Shown: positions 42,862 to 51,741 of the stretch, one piece after another | Layout of the letters: every line of letters starts with the position of its first letter | How positions within the stretch are numbered: position 1 is the stretch's first letter | Assembly (NCBI RefSeq): GCF_023540835.1 | Contig: NZ_JALKCU010000001.1 | Coordinates: forward strand, 62,001 to 126,000 | Source: Marivivens geojensis | GTDB taxonomy: Bacteria > Pseudomonadota > Alphaproteobacteria > Rhodobacterales > Rhodobacteraceae | Length of the DNA: 64,000 bases | Direction: 5' to 3' | Notes under the pieces: model-generated | The model's database searches: none | The model's input: only the letters and a program-made list of their open reading frames with translations | What the model was told of the DNA's origin: nothing | Made by a program: the position numbers and the translations under genes

Positions 42862-43350
42862 ATGTCTTTGAAACGCGGATATTTGTTTGCCCTGTCGCTA
42901 TTGCTGGCACCCCCAGCCATAGCGCAAACGAATATTGCGTTAGACGGATTCTCCGCAGATGCGACCGCACCTGTTGAAATTGCGTCCGAATCTCTCACCG
43001 TAAACCGCGAGTCTGGATCGGCTGTATTCACTGGCGATGTCGTGATTGCCCAAGGAAAGCTGCGCCTATCCGCTGAAAGCGTTGAGGTCATCTATCTAGA
43101 AGCAAGCGGCGATATTTCCCGCCTTCTTGCCGAAGGTCACGTGATCTTTGTCACCGAAAATGATGCTGCTCAGTCGGATCAAGCCGAATACAATCTAACC
43201 GACCGCCGTCTCGTCATGACTGGCAATGTCATATTGACCCAAGGCGCCAGCACCATCGCTTCGGACCGCATGACCGTGAACCTCGACACAGGCGAAGCGC
43301 AGCTTGATGGACGCGTGCGGACCACGCTTACACAGCAGGACAACAATTGA
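42862..43350 (+). CDS. lptA: LPS transport periplasmic protein LptA
   Basis: A 162-residue exported OstA-type protein; signal peptide ends at AIAQ (about residue 22). Repeating beta strands such as VEIASESLTVNRESGSAVFTGDVVIAQGKLRLSAESVEV are typical. It forms the periplasmic bridge for lipopolysaccharide. It is slightly short for the family. The stop overlaps lptB (ATGA). Confidence 0.9.
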   Translation: MSLKRGYLFALSLLLAPPAIAQTNIALDGFSADATAPVEIASESLTVNRESGSAVFTGDVVIAQGKLRLSAESVEVIYLEASGDISRLLAEGHVIFVTENDAAQSDQAEYNLTDRRLVMTGNVILTQGASTIASDRMTVNLDTGEAQLDGRVRTTLTQQDNN

Positions 43351-44102
43351 TGACTAACCTCTCTGTCACCGAAGGCGATGTTGGTCTGCAAATTGTCAAT
43401 TTGCGGAAAAGCTACAAAAAGCGGACCGTCATTCGGGACGTAACGCTGCGTCTCAATCGCGGCGAAGTGGTCGCCCTTCTCGGTCCGAACGGCTGCGGTA
43501 AAACCACGACCTTCTATTCAATTGCTGGCCTCGTTTCTCCTGAAGGCGGTAAGGTGATCGTGGATGGCCGCGACGTAACTGCCCTGCCCATGTATCGTCG
43601 AGCCCGCCTTGGCATCGGCTATCTCCCCCAAGAGATGTCGATATTCCGCGGCCTCAACGTCGAAGACAACATCATGTCGATCCTCGAAATTTGCGAGAGC
43701 GACCCGAAGAGCCGTCGCGAACGACTCGAAAGCCTACTCAGCGAATTCAGCATCGAACACCTCCGCCGTGCGCCGGCACTAGCGCTGTCAGGCGGGGAAC
43801 GTCGCCGCGTTGAAATCGCCCGCTGCCTTGCTGCTGGCCCGAAATATGTGCTCTTCGACGAACCCTTTGCAGGCGTCGACCCGATCGCCGTCGGTGAAAT
43901 TCGCCACCTCGTATCTGATCTAAAAAACCGCGGCATCGGCGTTTTGATCACTGACCATAACGTCAGGGAAACACTGGAAATTGTGGACCGTGCATACATC
44001 CTTCACGATGGCAAAGTCCTCATGTCTGGCACCACCGAAGACGTGGTGCGCGACGAAAACGTGCGCCGCGTTTATCTGGGCAATACGTTCCGCGTAAACT
44101 GA
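43347..44102 (+). CDS. lptB: LPS export ABC ATPase LptB
   Basis: A 251-residue ATPase with Walker A GPNGCGKTTTF, signature LSGGERRRVEIARCL and Walker B YVLFDEPFAGVDPIAVGEI; the last is highly specific to LptB. It powers lipopolysaccharide extraction with LptFG, which are not in the window. Often followed by rpoN in alphaproteobacteria; here the hpf gene is next. Confidence 0.96.
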   Translation: MMTNLSVTEGDVGLQIVNLRKSYKKRTVIRDVTLRLNRGEVVALLGPNGCGKTTTFYSIAGLVSPEGGKVIVDGRDVTALPMYRRARLGIGYLPQEMSIFRGLNVEDNIMSILEICESDPKSRRERLESLLSEFSIEHLRRAPALALSGGERRRVEIARCLAAGPKYVLFDEPFAGVDPIAVGEIRHLVSDLKNRGIGVLITDHNVRETLEIVDRAYILHDGKVLMSGTTEDVVRDENVRRVYLGNTFRVN

Positions 44103-44154
44103 CCGATTTTCGCCGCTACCCGAAGTGGGTCATTGACAAAACTTCGGATCGGTC

Positions 44155-44217
44155 GTGTCATGAAGGGGATGACACAATTTGTTCCCCTTCGCGTTCCCTC
44201 GCAGGCTCACCAGCCTG
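44155..44217 (+). promoter_or_regulatory. Competing hairpins between lptB and hpf
   Basis: GTGTCAT / ATGACAC (44155-44161 with 44169-44175) overlaps the left arm of GAAGGGGA / TCCCCTTC (44162-44169 with 44183-44190), so only one of the two can form. A third hairpin, CAGGCT-CACC-AGCCTG, is at 44202-44217. The layout is like an attenuator or RNA switch ahead of the hpf transcript, or an lptB terminator region; function is unproven. Confidence 0.4.
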
Positions 44218-44326
44218 ACGGACGCGCTCAGACCAAATGTCATCTTATCCCACACACCATCATACCAGCCGCGTTGACTCGCGAATGCTTTTCTATGGTC
44301 GTGTAAGCAAGTGAAGAGGAGATACC

Positions 44327-44893
44327 ATGCGTTACCAAATCAGCGGAAAACAAATTGATATCGGCGAAGCCCTGCAGAGCCACGTTAAAACCGAACTCGG
44401 TGAGACGTTGGGCAAATACGCAGGTCGTCCAACCGATGCGGTTGTTATCTTCTCCAAGTCCGGTCCCGAATTTGTTTGCGAAACCGTTGTCCACCTTTCG
44501 ACTGGCCTCACGGCCCAAGCAAAGTCGCATGCCCATGAAATCTATGCAGCTTTTGACGGCTGCTGCGAAAAAATGGACAAACAGCTCCGTCGCTACAAAC
44601 GTCGGTTGAAGGATCACCACTCCGAAAGGACAACTCCGGTTGAACTTATGGCCAGTTCCTCTTATATCCTCGCCGCAACCGAGGAGTCGGAAGACGAGAG
44701 CGAAGCAGCTGTCGCGCCGATGATCATCGCTGAAATGGAAACCAAAATTCCATCCATTTCAGTTGGTGAAGCGGTGATGCAGATGGAGTTGGCCCATAGC
44801 ACGGTCCAGGTCTTTAGAAACGAAAAACACGGCGGACTGAACGTAGTTTACCGCCGGGAAGACGGAAACATAGGCTGGGTCGATCCGAAATAA
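44327..44893 (+). CDS. hpf: Ribosome hibernation promoting factor, long form
   Basis: A 188-residue protein. Residues 1-100 are the S30AE fold (MRYQISGKQIDIGEALQSHV start, DGCCEKMDKQLRRYKRRLKDH); the C-terminal domain (about 130-188) has VGEAVMQMELAHSTVQVFRNEKHGGLNVVYRREDGNIGWVDP, which makes 100S ribosome dimers. An RBS aagaggagata precedes it. Pairing with ptsN is usual. Confidence 0.94.
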   Translation: MRYQISGKQIDIGEALQSHVKTELGETLGKYAGRPTDAVVIFSKSGPEFVCETVVHLSTGLTAQAKSHAHEIYAAFDGCCEKMDKQLRRYKRRLKDHHSERTTPVELMASSSYILAATEESEDESEAAVAPMIIAEMETKIPSISVGEAVMQMELAHSTVQVFRNEKHGGLNVVYRREDGNIGWVDPK

Positions 44894-44928
44894 TCGACCT
44901 TTGCCGTCGAAAGGCCCAAGGCGATTTA

Positions 44929-45393
44929 ATGCAACTTTCGGATATTCTAAAGACCGATGCGGTCAAGACAATCACGTCTTCGACCAGCAAGAAACGGTTG
45001 TTCCACGATCTCGCCGACTTGGCGCAGAATTGCTACGGCTTTAATGCGTCTGACGTTGTCGATGCGTTGCTGGATCGCGAAAACCTTGGGCCTACTGGCG
45101 TGGGACACGGCATTGCCTTGCCCCATGCCCGCTTAAAAGACGCAACATCAGTGCGCGGCATCTTCCTGCGTCTCGAGAAGCCGCTCGACTTTGATTCAGT
45201 TGATCGCCAGCCTGTGGATCTCGTGTTTGCACTCTTGGCACCCGACACTGCTGGTGTTGAGCACCTCAAGGCTCTCGCGCTTGTTTCGCGCACAATGCGT
45301 GATCCTGCGATCTGCGCAAAGCTACGGGCGAATAGCGATCCTGCTACCCTGCACGCTATTTTGACTGAAGTTCAGTCGACACAGGCCGCCTAA
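44929..45393 (+). CDS. ptsN: Nitrogen-type phosphotransferase EIIA
   Basis: A 154-residue EIIA-Ntr. The active histidine is in GVGHGIALPHARL (about residues 60-72). It takes phosphate from the PTS-Ntr chain and regulates, for example, potassium and nitrogen/carbon balance. It is 35 bp after hpf and meets the sulfotransferase gene end to end (4-bp overlap). Confidence 0.94.
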   Translation: MQLSDILKTDAVKTITSSTSKKRLFHDLADLAQNCYGFNASDVVDALLDRENLGPTGVGHGIALPHARLKDATSVRGIFLRLEKPLDFDSVDRQPVDLVFALLAPDTAGVEHLKALALVSRTMRDPAICAKLRANSDPATLHAILTEVQSTQAA

Positions 45394-46814
45394 GCGCGCC
45401 ACGCGTCAAACCCAAAACTCATGTAGTCGCGTGAATAGGCATCATTAGATGCCTTTTCCAATTCTGCGTCATAGATGCGCGCCAAACGATCCGCGAATGG
45501 ATCGGTGACGGATGCAAAATCTGGGGCATCCGTACGACCTACGGACGCAGCAAGGTATGCCAAGTCCAAGGGGAGTTGGTCCTCGCGGATGATAATGTCT
45601 GGCGTTGCGAAATTCGAAAACCCTTGAACAACGGCCCATTGCGAGGCCCATGAGTTATCAACCCTGATCGCTGTCTGCGCCTGCACGTTTGCCTTGAGGA
45701 AACTCAGGAATGACAAAAATGCTGCCCGATGTGCATCGTCATCGTAAGCCTCGCTCGGAGGGGTGTCTTTCGGGATCGGCACCTTGAACATCTGGCGCAG
45801 GGTCTTGCGGATTTCACCATAAACAGGCCCGCCCTCCAACCCGAGGATATGTGTGCAGAACGCAGCGTGGGCCCGCGCCAAAGGATGACGCACCACCGTA
45901 AACGCACGATGCCCAGGATTAGACCGTTTCCACTGACGCACCGTCTTCTGGGTAAAGCCCTCCATCAGAGGGGCACCGTCCAAACGGGCCAACCATTCTG
46001 CCACGGCAGCCTCTGGTCCACCTTTGATTGGCATATACATCAATGGCGTATCAGCCGCCGCGATATACTGCGGGATCATTGCGCCACGGCGCGGTTCAAA
46101 GTTCGGCGTGCGAGACAGATTGAACCGATCCAAACGCGTGAGCGCTCGCTCCATCGCGTCGAAGTTACTGACCTTCTCAGATATCGGCGCTGGGTTCTGC
46201 TTCTTGAGCGTCTTATCAAGAGCCTCAAGCCGTGCATCCGTACCGAGGAATGCCGCGAGGCCATTCATCACATCAACGTCTTGCAGGTCCTCGTAAGCAA
46301 CATAGAACGCTGTTTGACCCGTCTTTTGCAGGCTGTTGAGCAAGAAGATTTGGAACTCTTGTAACGCCGTCAGGTGGTTTTCAAACTCTTCGGCATTGAA
46401 AGCGACGGTTTCAGATCGAGCGTTCTTAACATTCGTCAACTTCCACTGCCCCGTCGCCTGCGCGATTTTCCAACTCACATAGCTATCGACGGGATTTCGG
46501 GTCAGCACGATCTTTGCACAACGCGGATCAGACAGAGCAATGTCCAAAACGCGCGGATCGTGGTCATGGAAGTAACGGAAGCCGCCCAAACCCTCGGAAT
46601 GCGCTTTTATCGTATCAATCAGATGGTTCGCATTTTCGTCTCGCTGAGCTTTCGACACACCCAAAATATTGTCTTTGTTCGGATAGCCAATGAAATGCGG
46701 ATTAAACGCCTCGCCGTGGCACACGATGCCGTCAAAAGCGTTCAAATTTGCTTCGAGGAAATTCGACCCCGTCCGCATTTCAGCAAAAACAACAAAGTAA
46801 TCGAATTTCGACAT
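45390..46814 (-). CDS. Sulfotransferase with two domains in tandem
   Basis: A 474-residue protein. The first half has the PAPS 5'-phosphosulfate loop EMRTGSNFLEANL (12-24) and the 3'-phosphate block LTRNPVDSYVSWK (104-116), like NodH-type enzymes. The second half has a weaker loop-like YMPIKGGPEAAVAEWLARL (260-278) and a clear 3'-phosphate-like FTVVRHPLARAHAAF (305-319). It may be a fusion of two sulfotransferase domains, one perhaps inactive. It ends a minus-strand set of polysaccharide genes, so the acceptor is likely a surface glycan. Confidence 0.78.
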   Translation of the reverse strand: MSKFDYFVVFAEMRTGSNFLEANLNAFDGIVCHGEAFNPHFIGYPNKDNILGVSKAQRDENANHLIDTIKAHSEGLGGFRYFHDHDPRVLDIALSDPRCAKIVLTRNPVDSYVSWKIAQATGQWKLTNVKNARSETVAFNAEEFENHLTALQEFQIFLLNSLQKTGQTAFYVAYEDLQDVDVMNGLAAFLGTDARLEALDKTLKKQNPAPISEKVSNFDAMERALTRLDRFNLSRTPNFEPRRGAMIPQYIAAADTPLMYMPIKGGPEAAVAEWLARLDGAPLMEGFTQKTVRQWKRSNPGHRAFTVVRHPLARAHAAFCTHILGLEGGPVYGEIRKTLRQMFKVPIPKDTPPSEAYDDDAHRAAFLSFLSFLKANVQAQTAIRVDNSWASQWAVVQGFSNFATPDIIIREDQLPLDLAYLAASVGRTDAPDFASVTDPFADRLARIYDAELEKASNDAYSRDYMSFGFDAWRA

Positions 46815-46817
46815 AAA

Positions 46818-48515
46818 CTACCGAACCAAATAGGGTTTTCGCGCACTGCGCGGTTCATTTGTGGCCACAGGATCGACTGGAAAATCGCCCATGAGGTAGG
46901 GGTGCATCCCCTGATTTTTCAAATTCTGTAGGAACTGCCCAAAGCCAGTCAAATCGACCATGCGCGGGGCTTGAGTCAAACGGCGGACGTTCTTTCCCGT
47001 GATCTCATCCACAACCGTTTGGAGCGCTTCCATCGGCGACTCAATGAACTCGGCCATGGTCCAAATTCGGACGCGCGCCTTTGTATAAATCGCACGCAAC
47101 GCCAGTAGGTGTTCGCTTTCGATCCGCTGAAGCCGCGCGGCCTCTTCACGGAGATCCGCAAAATTGCGGTTCGACTGGAACAAAGGCACCGCCCACGCGC
47201 CCGAGATCACACTGATCTGTGCATTAGGATCACGCGCAACGTCCCAGCTGATATCTTGGGTGTCATGTGGGCCGAATTGGAAGCACTGACGTTCGCCGCG
47301 GGTATTCCAAACAAGGCTCCGCAAGAAGCTTCGCGTGTTGTAGTCCCGCAGCTTCGGACAGTCCGACAATGCACCAACAAAAGTCGACTGACGCCCCTCG
47401 AACTCAACCCGTTCCGGTGCAAACAAGTGACCATGCACCCGCGCACCCGTCGCTTTAGCCAACCACGGTTCGAAATCCTCGAACAGTTCGGTAAAGCCTT
47501 CGAACATCGAATATGGGCCGCAGGTTACGCCATTTTCCCAATCTTGGTTCGGGAAACGGCTCTGCATGTAGAGACCCGCGCGACCACGGGTTCGACGGTC
47601 GACAGCGCGAGCAAAAATTCGGTCGATTTTACCCGGGTTCGGTTCAGCCGCCTTTAGGCCTGCCGACGGTCCAAGGAAGGCGTCATACAAACGGTTCGCA
47701 TGCGGCCAAATCTTACGCGCCACAAAACAATCCGACCGCCGCAATAGCTGCAGGTGGTCGTCATAGAAAATGTGCGGCTTCCCTTGGAAATCGAATTTCG
47801 ACAGGGTCAGCGAACGGCTCTCGACATTCGGTGAATACAAACGAGACAGCGTTTGGAAATAGCTCTCGTCGGGAATCCAGACCTTCTTGAAATACCGATC
47901 ATAGGTTGGTCGATCTGGGTCTTCGAGGATGGCAGACAGGGTCTGACGCGTCAGGCACCACCATTGCGAACCCATGTGCGGGACGATGCCCTTGGGGATT
48001 TTACGTTTAAATTTCACGCGACGCTGTAAGTCGACGTAGAAATCGAACAACTGTCGCTGGGTCTTCCACGAAAACGGAAACCGCAATGTGAAACGTTCGT
48101 GGTCAAGCCCGCCGACAGTCCAGGGCACGTCGGCCGTTGTCGCGCTCTCGATAAAATCGACGCGTGGACGCTCGGCCAAATAGTCGTGCAGTTCATCGAC
48201 AGGCCGCAAAGGCAAGCACGAACCAGACGCCAGATAGACATGCGTAACCGATGGATGATCCCGCAGGATTTTTTCGCTGGCTTCTTGGGTCGCAGCAACG
48301 ATGCCCCACGTTCCCCACTCACATTTGTGACGGGACGAGAAGGTTACGTCCGGCATGTCCGAGACGGCACTTACAAATTTGTCGTAGCGCGCCTTGTTCA
48401 CCTTAGCATCAACATGAACAACAACCGGACAACCGCTTTTCACCCAATTGCGGATCACCTGTTCTGCACGATGCAGCGCGGTGTGAACCAACATAACCAC
48501 CCCAACCTGCGTCAT
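46818..48515 (-). CDS. Branch-type (core-2/I-like) glycosyltransferase, DUF5928 type
   Basis: A 565-residue protein. The N-terminus resembles the beta-1,6-N-acetylglucosaminyltransferase family: GVVMLVHTALHRAEQVIRNW, VVHVDAKV, HKCEWGTWGIVAAT, YLASGSCLPLRPVDEL, GSQWWCLTRQTL and WIPDESYFQT. The C-terminal half (about 300-565) is an additional domain as found in Rhodobacterales proteins of this kind. It overlaps the next upstream gene by 4 bp. Product: probably a capsule or exopolysaccharide unit. Confidence 0.8.
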   Translation of the reverse strand: MTQVGVVMLVHTALHRAEQVIRNWVKSGCPVVVHVDAKVNKARYDKFVSAVSDMPDVTFSSRHKCEWGTWGIVAATQEASEKILRDHPSVTHVYLASGSCLPLRPVDELHDYLAERPRVDFIESATTADVPWTVGGLDHERFTLRFPFSWKTQRQLFDFYVDLQRRVKFKRKIPKGIVPHMGSQWWCLTRQTLSAILEDPDRPTYDRYFKKVWIPDESYFQTLSRLYSPNVESRSLTLSKFDFQGKPHIFYDDHLQLLRRSDCFVARKIWPHANRLYDAFLGPSAGLKAAEPNPGKIDRIFARAVDRRTRGRAGLYMQSRFPNQDWENGVTCGPYSMFEGFTELFEDFEPWLAKATGARVHGHLFAPERVEFEGRQSTFVGALSDCPKLRDYNTRSFLRSLVWNTRGERQCFQFGPHDTQDISWDVARDPNAQISVISGAWAVPLFQSNRNFADLREEAARLQRIESEHLLALRAIYTKARVRIWTMAEFIESPMEALQTVVDEITGKNVRRLTQAPRMVDLTGFGQFLQNLKNQGMHPYLMGDFPVDPVATNEPRSARKPYLVR

Positions 48516-49522
48516 GCCCAGTTCCCCTTGGACATGAGGCCCAGAATTTCAAGCTGGCGCCAGTTGATGTATTTTTCGGACCACTTGCACCACAGATCTG
48601 TGTTGTCCTGTAGCCCTGCGACGTAGGCCTTATATTCATGGCTCGCCGCGTAATGTTGTTTACGCGCGATTTCCTCGTGGGCTTTGACGGTCAGCGTATC
48701 GAGGAATTTCGTATGCAGCAGAATACCTGATGCCTTTTCGCCACCCCATTCATCGTAAACGAGGTTCAAACCACGCGGCAGCAGCATGTGAGTGCTACTG
48801 ACATAAGCATATCGACGGTCCCATTTGACCAATGGAACTTTATTCAACGCGGGCGCACGCTCTGGATTGTCTTGGAAAAACGCCCGCGCCCGTGGTCCAC
48901 CTTGGATCCAAAGGTTGCCGAATGACGGGTTCCGCTGGATGGCGTAATTTCCGCTATCAAACCAGTTTGCGATCTCTAATGGATCATCACCGCGGCGGTA
49001 CGGGATCGCCGAAATGGGGCCCTTTGGATACATATCCAGCAACATGGCCGAGAACGACTTAATCGACGACGCGTCGAGCCAATCCGTCAGTGCGCGAATG
49101 GGTCGCGTATCGCAGAACGGAAAAACAAACAGCTCATCTGGATCGACGACCAAGGTCCAATGCCCGTGGCCGTATCGCATCAACAGCCAGTTCACCCAAT
49201 CGATGCCAAAGCGGGACCGCTTATAGCTCTTTCCTGTCGACCAAAGCGAAACGTCCGACTGATCCGCGAGATACTCTCGCCCACCATCATCGCTATCGTT
49301 GTCGATCATCAAAAAGTGGTTAACGCCGAGGTCGCGATAATACTTAAGGAAATAAGGCAACCGCACGTCTTCGTTGCGCAGTGTCGAGACAAGCAGAATA
49401 TCGCTTTTGCGAATTTGAGAGGTGCGATCTGCAATAGGCGTAAGCTCGTGACGCTTACGCAGCGCACGAACGAGCCAGCGACGACGCTGAACTCTTAACC
49501 TGTATGATCTCCAAAGCCCCAA
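48512..49522 (-). CDS. Glycosyltransferase family 2-like protein
   Basis: A 336-residue enzyme of the Glyco_tranf_2_4 type: LLVSTLRNEDVRLPYFLKYYRDLGVNHFLMIDNDSDDGG, later WTLVVDPDELFVFP, which gives the DxD-like acidic site. No signal peptide. The best start is a TTG at 49522 behind taaggga; no ATG fits before the domain. Coupled to the Branch-type gene and part of the polysaccharide set. Confidence 0.8.
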   Translation of the reverse strand: MGLWRSYRLRVQRRRWLVRALRKRHELTPIADRTSQIRKSDILLVSTLRNEDVRLPYFLKYYRDLGVNHFLMIDNDSDDGGREYLADQSDVSLWSTGKSYKRSRFGIDWVNWLLMRYGHGHWTLVVDPDELFVFPFCDTRPIRALTDWLDASSIKSFSAMLLDMYPKGPISAIPYRRGDDPLEIANWFDSGNYAIQRNPSFGNLWIQGGPRARAFFQDNPERAPALNKVPLVKWDRRYAYVSSTHMLLPRGLNLVYDEWGGEKASGILLHTKFLDTLTVKAHEEIARKQHYAASHEYKAYVAGLQDNTDLWCKWSEKYINWRQLEILGLMSKGNWA

Positions 49523-49551
49523 AACGGTCCCTTACCTAGTCAGCTTACAAG

Positions 49552-50766
49552 CTAAGCTGTCGCTACTCCCAACACAGCCGCAAAGTGATCGTCCCACTTT
49601 GGCAATGATACGTAGGCAGCCCGCTCCCCGTCTTCGTTTGTCTTTAATTCGTTAACGGTTTCCCGCCAAGAATAGTTATCTTGTGGGTCTAGGTAAACAA
49701 TCCGATCACCCAAGGTTTCGCGGTAAACGGGTAAATCTGCGCAAACAACAGGCGTGCCCAGCGCGGCAGCTTCGATCGGGGGCATCCCGAAACCTTCTGC
49801 GATCGACGGAAATAGCATCCCCTTAGAGCCATGAACGACCGCCGCGAGAGCAGAATCGCTCAGTTCAGGCACTTCGATCACATCGGGAACGCCGCGATCC
49901 AAAGCCTCGAAAACCGTTTGGTTCAGCCAGCCACGATTGCCGCAGATCAACAGAAGAGGGCGCTGTTCGGCATCCAGAGACTCCCAAACCTCAAGCAAGA
50001 GAGAATGATACTTCCGCGGCTCAATGGTGCCGACTGTCACAAAATACGGTCGAGAGAGATCAAGGTCTGGCGGAATTTCAGCATACCGCGGCATCACCGG
50101 ATCAATACCCGGATGCGCCACAATGATCGGCGGAACACGCCCGTGCCGCTGCAGATGGGGTGTGAGGCTATCGCTCGTAGATTTGGACACCGCGATTACA
50201 CGGTCGGCCTCTTCGGACACGACGCGCAGTTGCCGATTGAACTCGGTGACAGTTTGCGGACGCTGCACCTCAGGATAATCCAACGGGATTGTATCATGGA
50301 TCATCACATGGACGCGTGCATTGACGCTTAGTTTGAACGCAGAAACGAATTCAAACTCCAAGTTCGTATGCCCAACGATGTAGAGATCAACACCTTTGGG
50401 CAAGTGCTCTGACAACATGAGTGCCAATCGGCCGCGTCCACAACGGGCAAGACGGTGCTTGCGAACAAAGCTTTGTGCCGCCTGAACACGCTTTGGCATC
50501 TTGAACCTGAGACGCGATAGAAGGTCCGACTGCCCCCATTCACCTTTCAACGTCGCCCGAAGAATGGATTGCCCGCCAGAGCGGTCCAACAAAACATACC
50601 CGTAGGACGTTCGCGCGATGAAATAGCAGGGAACATCGTCGGCTAGGAAACGGCGCAGATAGGCCAATTCGACACGATCAACACCAGTCAAAACTCGACC
50701 CGCACGCCCGACCAGACGTGTGATGTCCAGAACCCTGCCTGAAGCGTTATTTTTTATAGTGTCCAC
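49552..50766 (-). CDS. Glycosyltransferase family 1 (GT4-type)
   Basis: A 404-residue GT-B enzyme. The nucleotide-sugar half has YFVTVGTIEPRKYHSLLLEVW and the E-x7-E block EGFGMPPIEAAALGTPVV, followed by DLPVYRETLGD. It overlaps the galE end by 20 bp and comes after it on the same strand. It probably uses a UDP-sugar made by the GalE/GalU pair, which is inferred from location. Confidence 0.88.
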   Translation of the reverse strand: MDTIKNNASGRVLDITRLVGRAGRVLTGVDRVELAYLRRFLADDVPCYFIARTSYGYVLLDRSGGQSILRATLKGEWGQSDLLSRLRFKMPKRVQAAQSFVRKHRLARCGRGRLALMLSEHLPKGVDLYIVGHTNLEFEFVSAFKLSVNARVHVMIHDTIPLDYPEVQRPQTVTEFNRQLRVVSEEADRVIAVSKSTSDSLTPHLQRHGRVPPIIVAHPGIDPVMPRYAEIPPDLDLSRPYFVTVGTIEPRKYHSLLLEVWESLDAEQRPLLLICGNRGWLNQTVFEALDRGVPDVIEVPELSDSALAAVVHGSKGMLFPSIAEGFGMPPIEAAALGTPVVCADLPVYRETLGDRIVYLDPQDNYSWRETVNELKTNEDGERAAYVSLPKWDDHFAAVLGVATA

Positions 50767-51730
50767 TTTGGTGCCAGCGCCACGCGTCTGTAATCATTTG
50801 ACGAAGTGTAGACCGAGACGGCGCCCAACCCAACTCCTCAATTGCACGCGTGCTACCTGAGACTAATTTCGTTGCATCACCGGGCCGACGATCCCCTTCG
50901 ATCATCGGGACCTCTCTGTTCGTGACCTCCGCAGAATGTGCCACGACCTCGCGGACGGAGAAGCCACTACCGGTGCCCAAATTAAACACCCGACCGTCTT
51001 TGCCATCTTCGAGCCACTTAACGCCCAACACATGCGCATCAACGAGATCACAAACGTGAACATAGTCGCGAATACAGGTGCCATCAGGTGTGTCGTAATC
51101 GGTACCAAAAATCGTCAACGCTGCACGCTTACCGTCAATCGCATCCAACATGAGCGGAATGAGGTGCGTCTCTGGCTGGTGGAATTCTCCGACTTCAGCT
51201 TCGGGATCGGCGCCCGCGACGTTGAAGTATCGGAAAATCACTGACCGCAGACCATGGCTCTGACCAAAATTAACCAACATGTCCTCAATGGCGCGTTTCG
51301 ATGCACCGTACGCGTTGATCGGCTGCTGAACACAGGTTTCGTCAAGCGTCACGCCATCCTGTTCACCGTAGGTGGCACAGGTGGACGAGAACACGAACTG
51401 CATACAACCCGCATCGACAGCGGCCTCAATCAGATTCAAGGACCCGCTGACGTTGTTGCGCCAATAACTCCCTGGATCTTTCATACTGTCACCAACTTGG
51501 CTCAGCGCCGCGAAATGCATCACGGCAACAGGTTTATGCTTTGCAAAAACCTCGTCCAATCGCACGCGATCTAGCAAATCACCTCGTTCAAATGGACCGA
51601 ACTTTACGGCTTCTTCCCACCCAGTGATCAAGTTATCAAAGGTGACGGGCGTATAACCCGCCGCCTTGAGTGCTTTGCACGCGTGCGAGCCGATATAGCC
51701 CGCACCACCCGTTACCAGAACAGTTGTCAT
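50747..51730 (-). CDS. galE: UDP-glucose 4-epimerase
   Basis: A 327-residue extended SDR. TGGAGYIGSHACKAL at the N-terminus binds NAD; the catalytic set is SSTCATYG with YGASKRAIED. GTDYDTPDGTCIRDYVHVCDL is the GalE signature. It interconverts UDP-glucose and UDP-galactose for polysaccharides. It lies 11 bp after galU. Confidence 0.94.
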   Translation of the reverse strand: MTTVLVTGGAGYIGSHACKALKAAGYTPVTFDNLITGWEEAVKFGPFERGDLLDRVRLDEVFAKHKPVAVMHFAALSQVGDSMKDPGSYWRNNVSGSLNLIEAAVDAGCMQFVFSSTCATYGEQDGVTLDETCVQQPINAYGASKRAIEDMLVNFGQSHGLRSVIFRYFNVAGADPEAEVGEFHQPETHLIPLMLDAIDGKRAALTIFGTDYDTPDGTCIRDYVHVCDLVDAHVLGVKWLEDGKDGRVFNLGTGSGFSVREVVAHSAEVTNREVPMIEGDRRPGDATKLVSGSTRAIEELGWAPSRSTLRQMITDAWRWHQSGHYKK

Positions 51731-51741
51731 AAACCTCGCCC

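Noticed and set aside
44274-44299. Sigma-70 promoter of hpf (TTGACT ... TATGGT)
   Set aside because: The spacer would be only 14 bp and the -10 box is poor.
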